64,000 bases of DNA from positions 37,567,501 to 37,631,500 of the forward strand of contig NC_134150.1 in the NCBI RefSeq assembly GCF_033958435.1, written 5' to 3'. Position numbers and translations under genes: made by a program. Positions 36,640 through 46,680 of this stretch are shown here, in pieces. Within the stretch, counting starts at the first letter, position 1. Each line of letters starts with the position of its first letter. Origin of the DNA: Carettochelys insculpta. Lineage: Eukaryota; Chordata; Testudines; Carettochelyidae. The notes beneath the pieces are model-generated. The model searched no databases. It was not told where the DNA came from and saw nothing but the letters and a program-made list of their open reading frames with translations.

Positions 36640-37029
36640 GGGGTGTGGGGCCAAGGACGTGGCCCCGCCCTCCTCCTTTGTATATATTCCCCTCAGTTTA
36701 ATGTTCTTTTGTAAATAGTTTCTATATTAGACCCCTGTTGTTATACTGATCCCTGCCCCCCCATGTACATAGTTCTCCCCTTCCTTGTCTTCCCCTTTCA
36801 TCTTATCTTATTTATAATACATATATATAATTTTGATTTTGCCTGTAAATAGTTAGTCATGATAATAATAATAATAAGAGTTCCACAGATATTTGATTTG
36901 ACGAACAAATGTCTGCTTTTATTTACAAGAAAAGTGTGTGGGGGGTGCTCTTGGGTGCTCTGTGGTGTGGGTGTAGGGGCAGGGAGTGTTGTGGAGGATG
37001 CGGGGGTGCAGTGGGGGGCCTGCCAGCAT
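36640..37029. other. Intergenic segment between the two convergent Harbinger genes
   Basis: This is the shared 3' region of both genes. It is AT-rich from 36660 to 36890, with an (AAT)n run near 36862-36877. It provides the poly(A) signal for the transposase. I see no canonical AATAAA for the plus-strand gene. Confidence 0.6.
36918..36923 (-). promoter_or_regulatory. Poly(A) signal AATAAA for the transposase gene
   Basis: On the minus strand AATAAA lies about 107 nt past the transposase stop codon. It is a normal distance and the only canonical signal nearby. Confidence 0.6.
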
Positions 37030-38364
37030 TCACCGTGCAGCCTTGTCGAACTGGGCCTGCAGGGCCTCCTGGACCCGGGTCCCTTCGGGGTCCACCTGGC
37101 GACTGGGGGCAGCGGGTGGCTGCACATCGGCCCTACCGGCCTCCACAGCCCAGCCCTGAAAGAAGACCTCCCCCTTGCTCTCCACCAGGTTGTGGAGTGC
37201 GCTGCATGCGCCCACAATCTGGGGGATGTTGGTGGGGCCCGCATCAAGGCGGGTGAGGAGACACCTCCAGCGCCCTTTGAGGCGGCCAAATGTGCGCTCC
37301 ACCACCTGGCGCGCGTGGTTCAGGTGCATGTTGAAGCGCTCCTGGCTGGCTGACAGGTGGCCCGTGTACAGGTGCATGAGCCAGGGCCGGAGGGGGTATG
37401 CCGCATCTGCGATGACGCAGAGGGGCATGGTGGTGTCCCCCACAGGGATCTCCCGCTGGGGGATGTAGGTCCCTGCCTCCAGCTGGCGGCACAGGCCCGA
37501 GTTCTGGAATACCCGGGCGTCGTGGGTGCTGCCAGGCCAGCCCACATAAATGTCCTGGGAACGGCCCCAGCTGTCCACCAAGGCCTGGAGGACCACAGAA
37601 TGGTAGCCCTTCCTGTTTAAGTAGCGTCCTCCACTGTGCTCCAAGGCATGGATGGGGATGTGGGTCCCATCCAGAGCCCCGAAGCAACTGGGGAAGCCCT
37701 GGGTGGCAAACCCTGCGATGGCGGCATCCGGATCCCCAAGCCTCACGAGCCTGTGGAGGAGCAGGGCGTTGATGGCGCAGATGACCTGTAGGGGAAGCAC
37801 ATAGGAGAGCACCAATGAGGGGTGTGCAGGGTGTGTGTGGCCCTCCCCTGCCAGGGCCCCCCTCCCCTGCCAGGGATGCCTCCCCCTCCCCCCGTGGGTC
37901 CTCTTACCTCCAAGAGGACAGCCCCGACGGTGGCCTTGCCGACGCCAAACTGCTGCCCCATGGATCGGTAGCTGTCTGGAGTGGCCAGCTTCCAGACAGC
38001 GATGCCGACCCGTTTCTCCACACTGAGGGCACGCCGCATGAAGGTGTCCTGGTGCCTCAGTGCGGGGGTGAGCCACTGGCATAGCTCCAGAAACGTCTGC
38101 CGGCTCATGCAAAAGTTCTGGAGCCAGCGGTCGTCGTCCCACTCTCCGAGCACCAGCCGCTCCCACAAGTCGGTGCTGGTGGGGTAGCTCCACAGCCGGT
38201 GGCGTATGAGGCGGGGGGGGCGGGGTGCTGCAGGGGTGGGGGTTGCGTCCTCCTCCCCTGCGGGCAGCTCCTCCTCTGTGGCAAGGATGTGCTCAGCTGC
38301 CTCTTGCATGGCATGGAGCAGCGCGAGCACTGGTCCTACAGGGGCGGCTGGGTGGACCTCTGGC

Positions 38365-38403
<39 letters not shown>

Positions 38404-38411
38404 GGGTCCAT
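37030..38411 (-). CDS. Harbinger DDE transposase (HARBI1-like), two exons, intact
   Basis: The protein cuts and moves the transposon in the nucleus. Exon 1 runs 38411-37908 (168 codons) from an ATG with G at -3 and +4. Exon 2 runs 37785-37030 (251 codons plus TGA). The 122-bp intron between them has donor TTGGAG/GTAAGAGG and acceptor CCCCTACAG/GTCATC and is phase 0, giving 419 residues with no stop or frameshift. Residues 4-15 are a polyglutamine run. About 107-168 hold a helix-turn-helix region (FLELCQWLTPALRHQDTF, then YRSMGQQFGVGKATVGAVLLE). The catalytic set is D207 in CFGALDGTHIPIH, D295 in CVIADAAYPLRPW and E331 in ARQVVERTFGRLKGRW, with exactly 35 residues between D295 and E331, as in the family. 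The conserved GSTHDARVF is at about 253-261. The length is somewhat above that of vertebrate HARBI1 (about 350). Terminal repeats close by show it is a transposon gene, not the domesticated host gene. Confidence 0.92.
37786..37907 (-). other. Predicted transposase intron, 122 bp
   Basis: GT-AG intron, phase 0, G-rich interior. Removing it joins two frames that each match the Harbinger transposase on their own side of the junction; reading through it breaks the match. Confidence 0.85.
38367..38403 (-). repeat. (CAG)n tract encoding the transposase N-terminal polyglutamine
   Basis: Uninterrupted CAG codons on the minus strand (CTG on plus), twelve glutamines directly after Met-Asp-Pro. A pure trinucleotide run is prone to length change. 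Confidence 0.9.
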
Positions 38412-38539
38412 GACTGCGTCACTCGAGGTGTGCGTGCCTATGGCTCTGCAGACCGCGTACTGTGCAGGCTGCGTGTGTCTGGGAGAGGCCCTTTAAGGGA
38501 GCGGCTAGTCCGCCCTGTGACCCTGGCTGCAGCTGTTCC

Positions 38540-38735
38540 TGGCACCCTTATTTCGATGTGTGCTATTTTGGCGTGTAGATGTTCCCTCACAGTGCCTATT
38601 TCGATGTGGTGCTGCCCAACGTCGACGGCACCAGCCCTGGAGGACGTGTAGACGTTATTCATTGAAATATGCTATTTTGATGTCGCTACATTGAAATAAG
38701 GTATTTCGATGTAGCGTGCACGTGTAGACGTAGCC
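38540..38735. promoter_or_regulatory. Right subterminal region with repeated 11-mers; probable transposase promoter
   Basis: The 11-mer TATTTCGATGT (one copy with T for C) occurs at 38549, 38597, 38673 and 38702, with an inverted near-copy at about 38688 and a matching inverted copy in the left end at 34845. Being upstream of the minus-strand transposase ATG, the region must also hold its promoter; no strong TATA box is seen. Confidence 0.65.
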
Positions 38736-38738
38736 AAC

Positions 38739-39090
38739 CACGCATTATTGGATATGTTTACAAAAATCTGATTGCTGAAAATCTCCTTTATAGGCCAGGT
38801 CATTATAAAGGGCTCTTCTCAATGGGAATAGAAGTCTACAGAGAGAAACTGAGATTTGCTTTCAAGCATTTTGGTGCTGAAACTCAATGCTGCAGGGTCA
38901 CATGTGAATGCAGAACTTGCAGTAAATTGGTCATTTGGAACAATCAGCTGGTCTCATCTATTATTCATACTCACACATGGTGAAAATGAGTTGCAGATTT
39001 CATTCACTGGAAACGCTGATGTATTGAAAGGTAATTTTAAAGAGCACATGATTATCAATTTGAAAAAAATATATAAATTGAGAGGGACAC
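38739..39090. other. No gene recognised
   Basis: AT-rich sequence right of the Harbinger element. Confidence 0.5.
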
Positions 39091-39480
39091 TGTAAGGAAG
39101 TGAGAGGAAGGCTGTGCAAGGCAGGGGTTAAACAGCGCTTGTTTGCCCAATTAGCCCAACCCCAGTTCACCTGCAGCCAGGTGGCAGGCTTGGAGGCAGT
39201 ATAAAAGAGGAGAAGCTAGGCCAGTTTGGGGCTGGCCAGTCAAGGGGCAGGAGTTGAAGGAAGGAGCCTCTGAACCCTTCCCCAGGCAGAGAGGGGGAAG
39301 AACCCAAGAGAATCTTCCCCACTGCAGAGGGGAAGCTAGACTCTTGGGGACATGCCCCAAACTAAGACCACACCACTTAGGGGTGGGCTGTAGACCTACA
39401 CCCTGGGACCCTAGGCTTTGCGAGTGGCCTAGTCACTAGGCCACCCTGCCATCAGGGGAAACTGCTTATAGACATATGAT
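39091..39480 (+). other. LTR-like sequence with a TATA box, uncertain
   Basis: It holds AGTATAAAAGAGG at about 39200 in a G/A-rich setting, followed by short imperfect repeats (CCTAGTCACTAGGCCACC at about 39428). It resembles the promoter half of an LTR, but no TG...CA boundaries, duplication or internal coding region could be fixed. Confidence 0.3.
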
Positions 39481-39719
39481 CAAGAACAGAGGTTCAAGGG
39501 GTGGTGGAGACCTGCTGGGAAGGAATATCATTAGAGTCTTTTTTTTCTTTTAATACAGCTGTCCATAATCTGAATGTTATATTGAAAAAGGAAAAGCCAA
39601 AAGAAGTGTGCAAAAATCTCATGAATGCTAAAGTAACTTGCTGCATTCAGTGTTGTGAGGAATAGTAGGGGTGCATTTAACTAGTGCTCGTTACAGCGAA
39701 GCCTTAAGAAGGCTTACGG

Positions 39720-40690
39720 TACTTGGTGGGATGTGTGGCAGAGTGGGTCTGATTTCTGCACACTCAGCGGTCTCTAAATTATACAATGCACATCCATGCA
39801 CCTCGTTAGCTCCCTGGTGTGATTATATAAGCATATGATTAACGAGAAATTATCATTCTTGAGGTGGTGAAGGGTTCATCGTACTTGGGGATATAAAAGG
39901 AAACCACTGCAACACTTGAGCAGCTGTTGAAGGAGGCCTTTTGTACACTCTGCATGCAACAATTTGTGACTCCCTGGCATGGCGCCTCCTGGAATTGGCT
40001 TAGTCCAGCAGGGGAACACCCTCTTCTGGCTGGTGTCTCTCCTGCTGTTAGCTTTATGTCTGTCCTCCACCACTTATCTGGACATGTCTCCTTCCCAGAA
40101 CACAGGGCCCTTCCCTCAGGGTAGTGCCCCACAGCAGTGTCGCCACACTCTGGGGTTGTCCTACTCAGGGTACTGCCCCACTGCAGTGCCCCCACATTCT
40201 GAGGCATTTCCCCTGGGCACAGCCCTGCAGCAGTGGCCCCATATTCTGGGGTCCTCCCCTGACAGGGAGCCCCCAACCCCACAAACACATCTTGCCTCTG
40301 GGACCTGTTGTCATCTAGCCCCTTATCTTAGGAGTAAACTGTAGTCTGAAATGTCCACTCAGCCCTGGCAGGGGCTATGGACCAGCTGCCTTCTCCTGCC
40401 CTTGCTGCCTCCTAAGCAAAGAACCAGCCCAAACTCTGCAGAAACTGCTGGCTGACAGAGCCCTCCAGAGGAAGCAGGTCTGGCACAGGAAGACTACTGA
40501 GTTTATTTGCTCCATGGGACTATTTCTTGGCTTCTTTATCTACAGATGACTGTGCTTTCTGCGACAAGCCTGTGGAGCCTAACAAGGTTGCTGCAAGGAA
40601 ATCCTGCTCAGGAGCAGGTGTGGCGAACTGTCTCAATAAACTCCCTGAACCGTGGCAACCTGCTTGCATCTGTCTTCTCGTTTGTCTAGG
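39720..40690 (+). other. LTR-like sequence with 49-bp repeats and a poly(A) signal, uncertain
   Basis: The region carries three 49-bp repeats (40122-40270) and, further on, CAATAAACTCCC at about 40634 followed by a T/G-rich stretch, a pattern like the 3' part of an LTR. It could be an unclassified interspersed repeat. There is no associated gag or pol remnant. Confidence 0.3.
40122..40270 (+). repeat. Three imperfect 49-bp tandem repeats
   Basis: Each unit has a GTGCCCCACAGCAGTG-type start, a CACACTCTGGGG-type middle and a TCAGGGTA-type end; starts lie near 40122, 40171 and 40220. Confidence 0.65.
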
Positions 40691-43000
40691 GCCCAACCAT
40701 ATGTTCTGTGCAACCTCTACTCACCATCTCCCTCCAGGGACTTATAGAAGACTAAATGGACACAGGTTGAGGACAATAACAGTAAAATATTGTTCTGGTG
40801 TAAAAATAGATCCTAAGTCATTGGGCTGTTGCTCAAAGCCAGCATCCTGCTCCATGGTCTGTTGCTTAAAGCTCTCCTGAGCTGCAAGCTTCTTTCCACT
40901 ACCTGGTGGCACCGTTCTCCTGGCTGCCACAGACACCACTGATTGGGCCTGATGAGGTACATTGTGTCTTCAGGTACCACCTACAGCTGCTAAACGCATC
41001 CCATAATCTCCCACCCAGTTTGTTTAATGCCACTCAAACACATTTGAACGAACTGGATTGCAGGAAAAAACTATCCTGGAGGATTACAAATGTACAGAAA
41101 CATGCTGGAGGGGAGAGTGAAGTGGGAAATAGCTTTTCGGTGGTTGGTCTGGAACACTGAACGCAGCAATGAGGGTTACTGGTACTTTTGTCCAATATTC
41201 TGTCTTTCCCACAGTCTTAGCATATGTGCAGAGTGCTGCAGGTGGCATGTGACTAGGATTTGTCTCCAAATGCGGCCCAGTAGTTGGGTCATTGGCATCC
41301 TTGGCCTGGGCCAGTTACTGATGGGGAATGTGACGTGAATGCTGGTCCATGCTTCCCGTCCCCAAATCAGAGACACCTTCTCTGGTGATTCAGGGGTGGG
41401 AGAGGGGCACACTGGCCATATGGCCGTGCCTCACCCCCTATCTGCCTCAGTTCTGCCCATGTCTCCCCCTACCCCTGGTCCCTCCCCTCCCGCTCCACCC
41501 CTGCCTGCCTCTCCCTGCGGAAGCACCACGCCACTTCCAGTGAGTGCAGGGACAGTTTCTCTCTCCTCCCTCCTGACCCCTGCACACTCCTGCCAAGTGG
41601 CTCAGTCCCAGAGCAGAGCAAGCTGGGAACTGGGCAAGCTGTCAGGGAGTGTGAGATGGATCATCCCTAGTGGTTGGGTGTTGCATATGACTTTCCATGC
41701 ACCCCTGCCCCCATGCCTTGCCTCTGCCCACAATGCAAAGTAGTAACTAGCTCACTTGTATACATTTCAGCAGCTAATTTAGCCCACTGTGTACCTCCTT
41801 TTGTGTACACAGTCACAAGGAAACATACATGTTCATCCTACAGCAATAGCATTTTATTGCTACAGTTGCTTATGGTAGTTAAGCTGGTCATTGGGACGCC
41901 AAAAGGAAAGGCAACAGAAATGCTAACAGAAGATTTATCTGGCATAGAGAAGCAAGTTCTTGTAATTTCAGTCTCCCACATGTCAGGGTCTGCTGCTGAA
42001 AATACGGTGATAAATCCCTGTCTGTCTGGAATTTCCATTTCTGACACAGATTGCCAGTTAATTGCATATGTAACTCTCTGTAATAAGTGTAGGCAACAGG
42101 CTGTGTTTATTCCTAGTGTAATTCAGTGGAATTACTTCATAACACCAAGTAATGTGTTTGCATTGAGAGGCTCCAGTCAAATATTGAAGCCCTGCTCTAG
42201 CAAAGCGCTGACTTGGGTACTTAACTTCTGTTGAAATAAAAGGACCTAAACCAGCTGACATAACCTGACCTCATTAACATGGGAAATGTGCATTTATGTT
42301 GTAGTGACAGAGCAAATTGCTATTAAATCCTATTTCAAGGTGGGGAAGAGATTGCAAGTAGCCAGCATCACCCAGTTAAGGTCAAAATGAGGTTGCTGCA
42401 ACTCCATCAGCAACACATCTGCATATATTTAGACATTTGTGCACAGAAAGAGATCTTCTGTTAATTATTGTTGGTATTTTCTGAGGAATATTTGTCACCT
42501 AATTTATGTTTAGATTAAAATTGCTGCTCAATAAGCCAGTTGTTTATTAAGCATATTTTCCTTCTTATTTAAACTATTTGAATTAATCAATTTTGTCCCT
42601 GCTCCAATGAACCTAATGTACATTGTGACCTTCTCCAACTTCAGGAATTCCAGTTGCTTTAAAAATTTATTGCAGTAATTTGGAGGTGTGGGAACTGAAG
42701 ATGCAATAAATAGCTATTGATCCTCAAAAGGACTAAAAGGGAAAACATCTGTGTTTCTAAATTCAATTCAAATTATATGCTTTCCTCAGCAGTTGACAAC
42801 TGTCTATATCTTGACATTTATTACTATTTGCAAGCATGGCAAATTTGGATAGCTTTAGGAAAATGGTGTCACTTTTTTTAGTTCATAAATTTGTCTCGAT
42901 TCCTTAGCTACTGAAGTGCTATTACTACAGGAAAAACCTACAGGGAACCAAATTATGGGGGCGTAAATCCAGAATCACACGAATGAAGTCAGTGTTTTTG
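40691..43000. other. No gene recognised
   Basis: 2.3 kb without a supported feature. A 186-codon plus-strand frame ending at 42234 lacks an ATG at its start and has no recognisable domain. Confidence 0.45.
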
Positions 43001-43002
43001 TA

Positions 43003-43328
43003 CAGGCTGAAGCTCTCTAACCTGGAACTCTCTCATCTGGTAATATCCATAATCTGTCATGATTTTAGTTAGCCAGATTACCATTTATCATGAGTATGAC
43101 CAAATATCTGTGGCCCCATAAAGTTTGTTTCCATCTGCCAGTCCTGTCTCTCAGTGTTCTATGCTGTTATTTAAATGTAATTTACCCCTAAATGTCTTCT
43201 AAGAGCCCAGTAAGCAGTGAAAGGGTTTGTAATGCTAATAGACATTATTGGCCTCCTGTGGTCTGGCAAATTCTCTTGTCTGGCACTAGTCAGGTCCAAA
43301 GGGTACTAGATCAGAGATGTTCAACCTG
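43003..43328. mobile_element. Non-autonomous Tc1/mariner-type element, 326 bp
   Basis: The left end is CAGGCTGAAGCTCTCTAA and the right end, read inverted, is CAGGTTGAACATCTCTGATC. TA lies on both sides (43001-43002 and 43329-43330), the hallmark TSD. Inner inverted words TCTGGCAAATTCTCTTGTC and CTCTCATCTGG mark the subterminal region. No coding capacity. Confidence 0.75.
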
Positions 43329-43331
43329 TAA

Positions 43332-43671
43332 AACTTGGAATCACATTGTCCTTGTGCCTGAGTTGTAACCTTAATAGGCTCCCGGAAAAGGTCTGAGGTT
43401 ATGTTCTCTATGTTCCATCACCTGAGTGTCTTGAGTTAGATTCAGAAGATGGGGGAAAGCACCTGTATTAGCACAAAAACTACAATATTGCCATAAAACA
43501 AGTGTCCTCTTTTGAACTCCTGCTGAAAGATATTATGCCTTCATTTAAGAGGGAAGGCTTTCAGGAAGTTAGTTACTCAGAAAGGGAAGTTTGTTGCTGT
43601 ATAGGAGATAAAGTCTTTCTTTGTTTCCTTCCTTCTTTTGTTTGAGTTTGTCACATGACTGAGTACATATG
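43332..43671. other. No gene recognised
   Basis: Unique-looking sequence between two repeats. Confidence 0.5.
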
Positions 43672-43881
43672 CATCTCATAGAGCTGGAAGGGACCTTGGG
43701 AGGTCAGCAAGTCCAGTTCCCTGCCCTCTTGGTAGGACCAAGCTCCATCCTTGAGGGAGTTGTTTTTTTTTTTGTTTTTTGTTTTAAATCCATTTGCCCC
43801 AGACCCCTAACTGGCCTCCTCAAGGACTGAGCTCACAACCCCGGGTTTAGCAGGCTAATGCTCAAACCACTGAGCTACACA
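43672..43881 (-). mobile_element. tRNA-derived SINE with CR1-like tail
   Basis: Read on the minus strand it begins with a tRNA-like head: A box TAGCTCAGTGG (43867-43877) and B box GAGCTCAGTCC (43824-43834). It ends in a CR1-type 3' tail (on plus: TCATAGAGCTGGAAGGGACC). Such SINEs are copied by CR1 machinery through the shared tail. A T-rich interruption (43762-43785) has grown in the middle. The head is a degenerate promoter, not a functional tRNA gene. Confidence 0.75.
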
Positions 43882-45011
43882 CAACCAAAAGTAAACTGTA
43901 AAATGTATGCAAGTATGGATCAGAGGGCAGAGGCTGCACACTCCTGGCTTCTCACGTCTTAAAAACTCATGATAATTTCATAATTTTTTAGTTTTCAAAA
44001 GTAGCCAAACCATGATTCTGATTCTCTGTGGCTTCTTAGCTATTGGAACCAAATACATTGACCATTCCTCTCCATCTCCACTTTTGAGCTCAGGAGTAGG
44101 CCTACGCTGGTTCTCATAAGTGCTAAGCCTGCTTTTGCTAATGACATCCCAGAGACCTTTCATTTGCTATACCTGGTAGCATGAAGTGCCTGTCTCTTGT
44201 GAGACAAGTACTCAGTCTAACACAAACAGTCATCAAAGAGAAGTTCTTTTTGATTATTTTAGTGCAATTGGACTTTTCTAATTAACATCTATAATGAGCT
44301 CAGTGCATCACACCTTGCTCTGCAGAAGGTAGTTCACATAAAGAGCTGGTGGGGTTGCCCCTTTCTCATGGGATTTCAGCTGAATCCATAGGCCCCAAAG
44401 ATCAAATGTGGAAATTTTGGTGGTACTCATCCCCCAACAAAAGAGTGTAACGGTTTGCAGAAATGCAAACCATAAATAAATTATCTGGCCTGGGAACTCA
44501 CAACTGCAATGCAGAATGGAGATCTTACTTCTTTGCATATGTCTGGTTTCAAAGAGTCTGTTGTTCCCCATGCCTATTTGTGGAAATTCCTCAGACACAA
44601 TAATCAACAGGGGAAGTACTTCTCTTTAATCCTTCTAACAAAATTCCACTCAGGAGGCCTCTGTCTCATGCAAGATCTCTGACAGAAGCAAAAGCAGTTT
44701 GTAAATAAAAAACGGATTTTCTGTAACTACAGTATAACAATGAAATAACCGTGTAAATATGATGAAGTGGCAGAAAACTACCATTCTTACTGTGAGGAGC
44801 AAAATGTGTTGGTATCATTTCACTGAGGACCTTCTTCCATAGGCCTGTATATACACACTATAAAATGATGCAATAAAATACCTATACACTGATAACAAGT
44901 ACATACATAAAATGCTGGAGGCACTTTTTTAATGTTATAACCTATGGTTAGTTGATGTATTCTCCCTGGCTATGTTTCTTCAGTGTAGCTCCACACTCTT
45001 CTTTACCTTTG
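43882..45011. other. No gene recognised
   Basis: Unique-looking sequence without a supported feature. Confidence 0.5.
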
Positions 45012-45262
45012 GCTTGGGCTGCACTGGGCAGGTAAGTTGATTACAGATATACAATTCTAGCTATGGCAATTGCACAGCTAGAATTGATGTATCTGCAATT
45101 GATTTACCGGGCCATCCTCACTAAGGAATGTTGACGAGGGAGATTCTGCCATCGACCTCCTTTACGCCTCATGAGAGGGATCAACTGATATGTCGATTTT
45201 ATGCGTCTCCACCAAGGGCACAAAACTGAACCCCCAGAAGATCAATCTTGATCTCCTTATTC
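45012..45262 (-). mobile_element. Harbinger-like MITE, inverted relative to 49532, one end missing
   Basis: It shares CAGAAGATCAATCTTGATC, CCTTTACGCCTCA and the AATTGATTTACC / GCTAGAATTGATGTATC blocks with 49532-49826 in opposite orientation. Its left end GGGCTGCACTGG is a decayed GGTCTACAC-type terminus; the other end is not recognisable. Confidence 0.6.
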
Positions 45263-46127
45263 CTCACTAGCTTCTCAGTTTCATTTTAGAAATAATGGGT
45301 CAGATCCTCAGGTTAGGCAAATAGATGAGGCTCCTAGTTTTCCCAAACTATATAACTAGCCATTTACATTTCTGATGTGATGTTCTGGAAATGTATTTTT
45401 CTGATGTCACTTTCCTATTTTGGTGCATGGCAGAGTGGTCATGAGAAGTGACAATTCCTTTTTATGTAGTTATATCAATTATTTATTTACTGAACAATAC
45501 CCGTCCTTGTAAAGATAACTCAGTGTATTCCAGGCACTTCATTTAAAGGGGTTTCATTTTACTGTAACTGCCAAATCATGCTAAACAAGTGCCTATGTAA
45601 CAATAGATGTGAAATAGAGATATCCACTAATTAATCAGGTCTAGGTAGTAATTAATTTTGACTGAGTTGGCCAGGACAATATCCCTAAGACTGCAGACTT
45701 GTGGCTTCCATGAAGAGCTCTGATTACCAGCTGCTGCTCTGTGACTTTTAAAGCAGATGGAGTCACTTTTGATTACCACTTGAAACCCAATGATGAGGGT
45801 GAAAGCAGGATGTGATTGATTGGTTTCACATGGACCCTGTAGTAAAACCACTATGAAGGGTTTGCCTGTAACTGATGTACAGACAAGTTAGTATGTGGCC
45901 AAGTCTTAAAGTGACTGAAAATTGAAATATATAGTTGTGATGGGCTTTTAAACCAATGAGATCGCATAGAGAATTGGGAGTAATTTTTATATGGGGTGGA
46001 AGAGTACATAACTGTGCAACACCAACAGTTTTATAGCAAAGATGGGTTATCGGTTTCAGGTGGGTGCCAATGTTACAGGATGCAAAGCATGGTATATAAG
46101 CCATCTCTTCGGTATCTTCAATAATTC
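45263..46127. other. No gene recognised
   Basis: AT-rich sequence with short open frames only. Confidence 0.5.
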
Positions 46128-46670
46128 ATAGCCAGTGGTCTGACAGGCACCGCAGGCCCTGGGTCAAAGCTAAGGGCCAGGCCTGGGGCACCAGGCCTCA
46201 AGCCAAGGAGATGGAAGGGCCAGGGCAATGGGCAGTTAGCTCTTAGTGCCACCTGATCCATGGCACACCATGTCCCAGCCCTCAGAGCCATAGGGAACAG
46301 TACTTTGGTAGCAATTCAAAGGGGCCCAGGACTCCAGCCACTGTCACAAGTAGCAACTGTAGCAGCCAATAGTCCCAGGGCCCCTTGAATTGCTGGGCCT
46401 CAGTGCAATTGTTCCCTTTGCCCCACATGGAAGGCAAAGGGAGCACTTGTCCCTGGGCTCCTTTGAATGGCCACAGCAGCATAGCGGCACACAGCTGTGA
46501 AGGAGCGGGAGGGGCCAAATGCCCCACGCCCCACCCCTTGCCCCTTTGGCCCCACCCTTGCTGGTGCACGGAGCCAGGTCCCCCTCCCACCTCGCCCCAG
46601 GGCCTGCTGCGGTTGCCGGCCCTGCTGCGGCTGCCAGCCCTGCTGCCTGTTCTTGGCCACCGAAGGTGGA
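46128..46670. repeat. GC-rich interspersed repeat, unassigned
   Basis: It shares the style and words (CCCCCTCCCACCT, GGGGCCC, GGAGCCAGG/GGAGCTGGG) with 61608-61935. It ends in a duplicated CTGCGGTTGCCGGCC / CTGCGGCTGCCAGCC run at 46606-46640. Reading frames inside are compositional. Confidence 0.4.
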
Positions 46671-46680
46671 AAAGACCTAT

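Larger units (their letters stand above)
34630..38735. mobile_element. PIF/Harbinger DNA transposon, near-complete, 4106 bp
   Basis: The left end is GGCCGCATCTACATGTGC. The right end, read inverted, is GGCTACGTCTACACGTGC. AAC occurs directly outside both ends (34627-34629 and 38736-38738), consistent with the 3-bp duplications of this superfamily. Inside are two converging genes: a MYB/SANT-like DNA-binding gene on the plus strand and a DDE transposase on the minus strand, the standard Harbinger pair. The element is more GC- and CpG-rich than its surroundings, as expected of a fairly recent insertion. Confidence 0.93.

Noticed and set aside
37030..38193. Unspliced 387-codon reading of the transposase
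   Set aside because: Its first 136 codons are intron plus out-of-frame exon 1; only the spliced form starts with ATG and carries the helix-turn-helix region.
37030..38411. Domesticated host gene HARBI1
   Set aside because: Terminal inverted repeats, subterminal repeats, a candidate target duplication and an adjacent SANT gene show it is a transposon copy.
41674..42234. 186-codon plus-strand frame
   Set aside because: It does not begin with ATG at its listed left end, spans a composition change and has no recognisable domain.
43824..43881. tRNA gene
   Set aside because: A and B boxes are present but the fold is degenerate and it is fused to a CR1-like tail; it is a SINE head.
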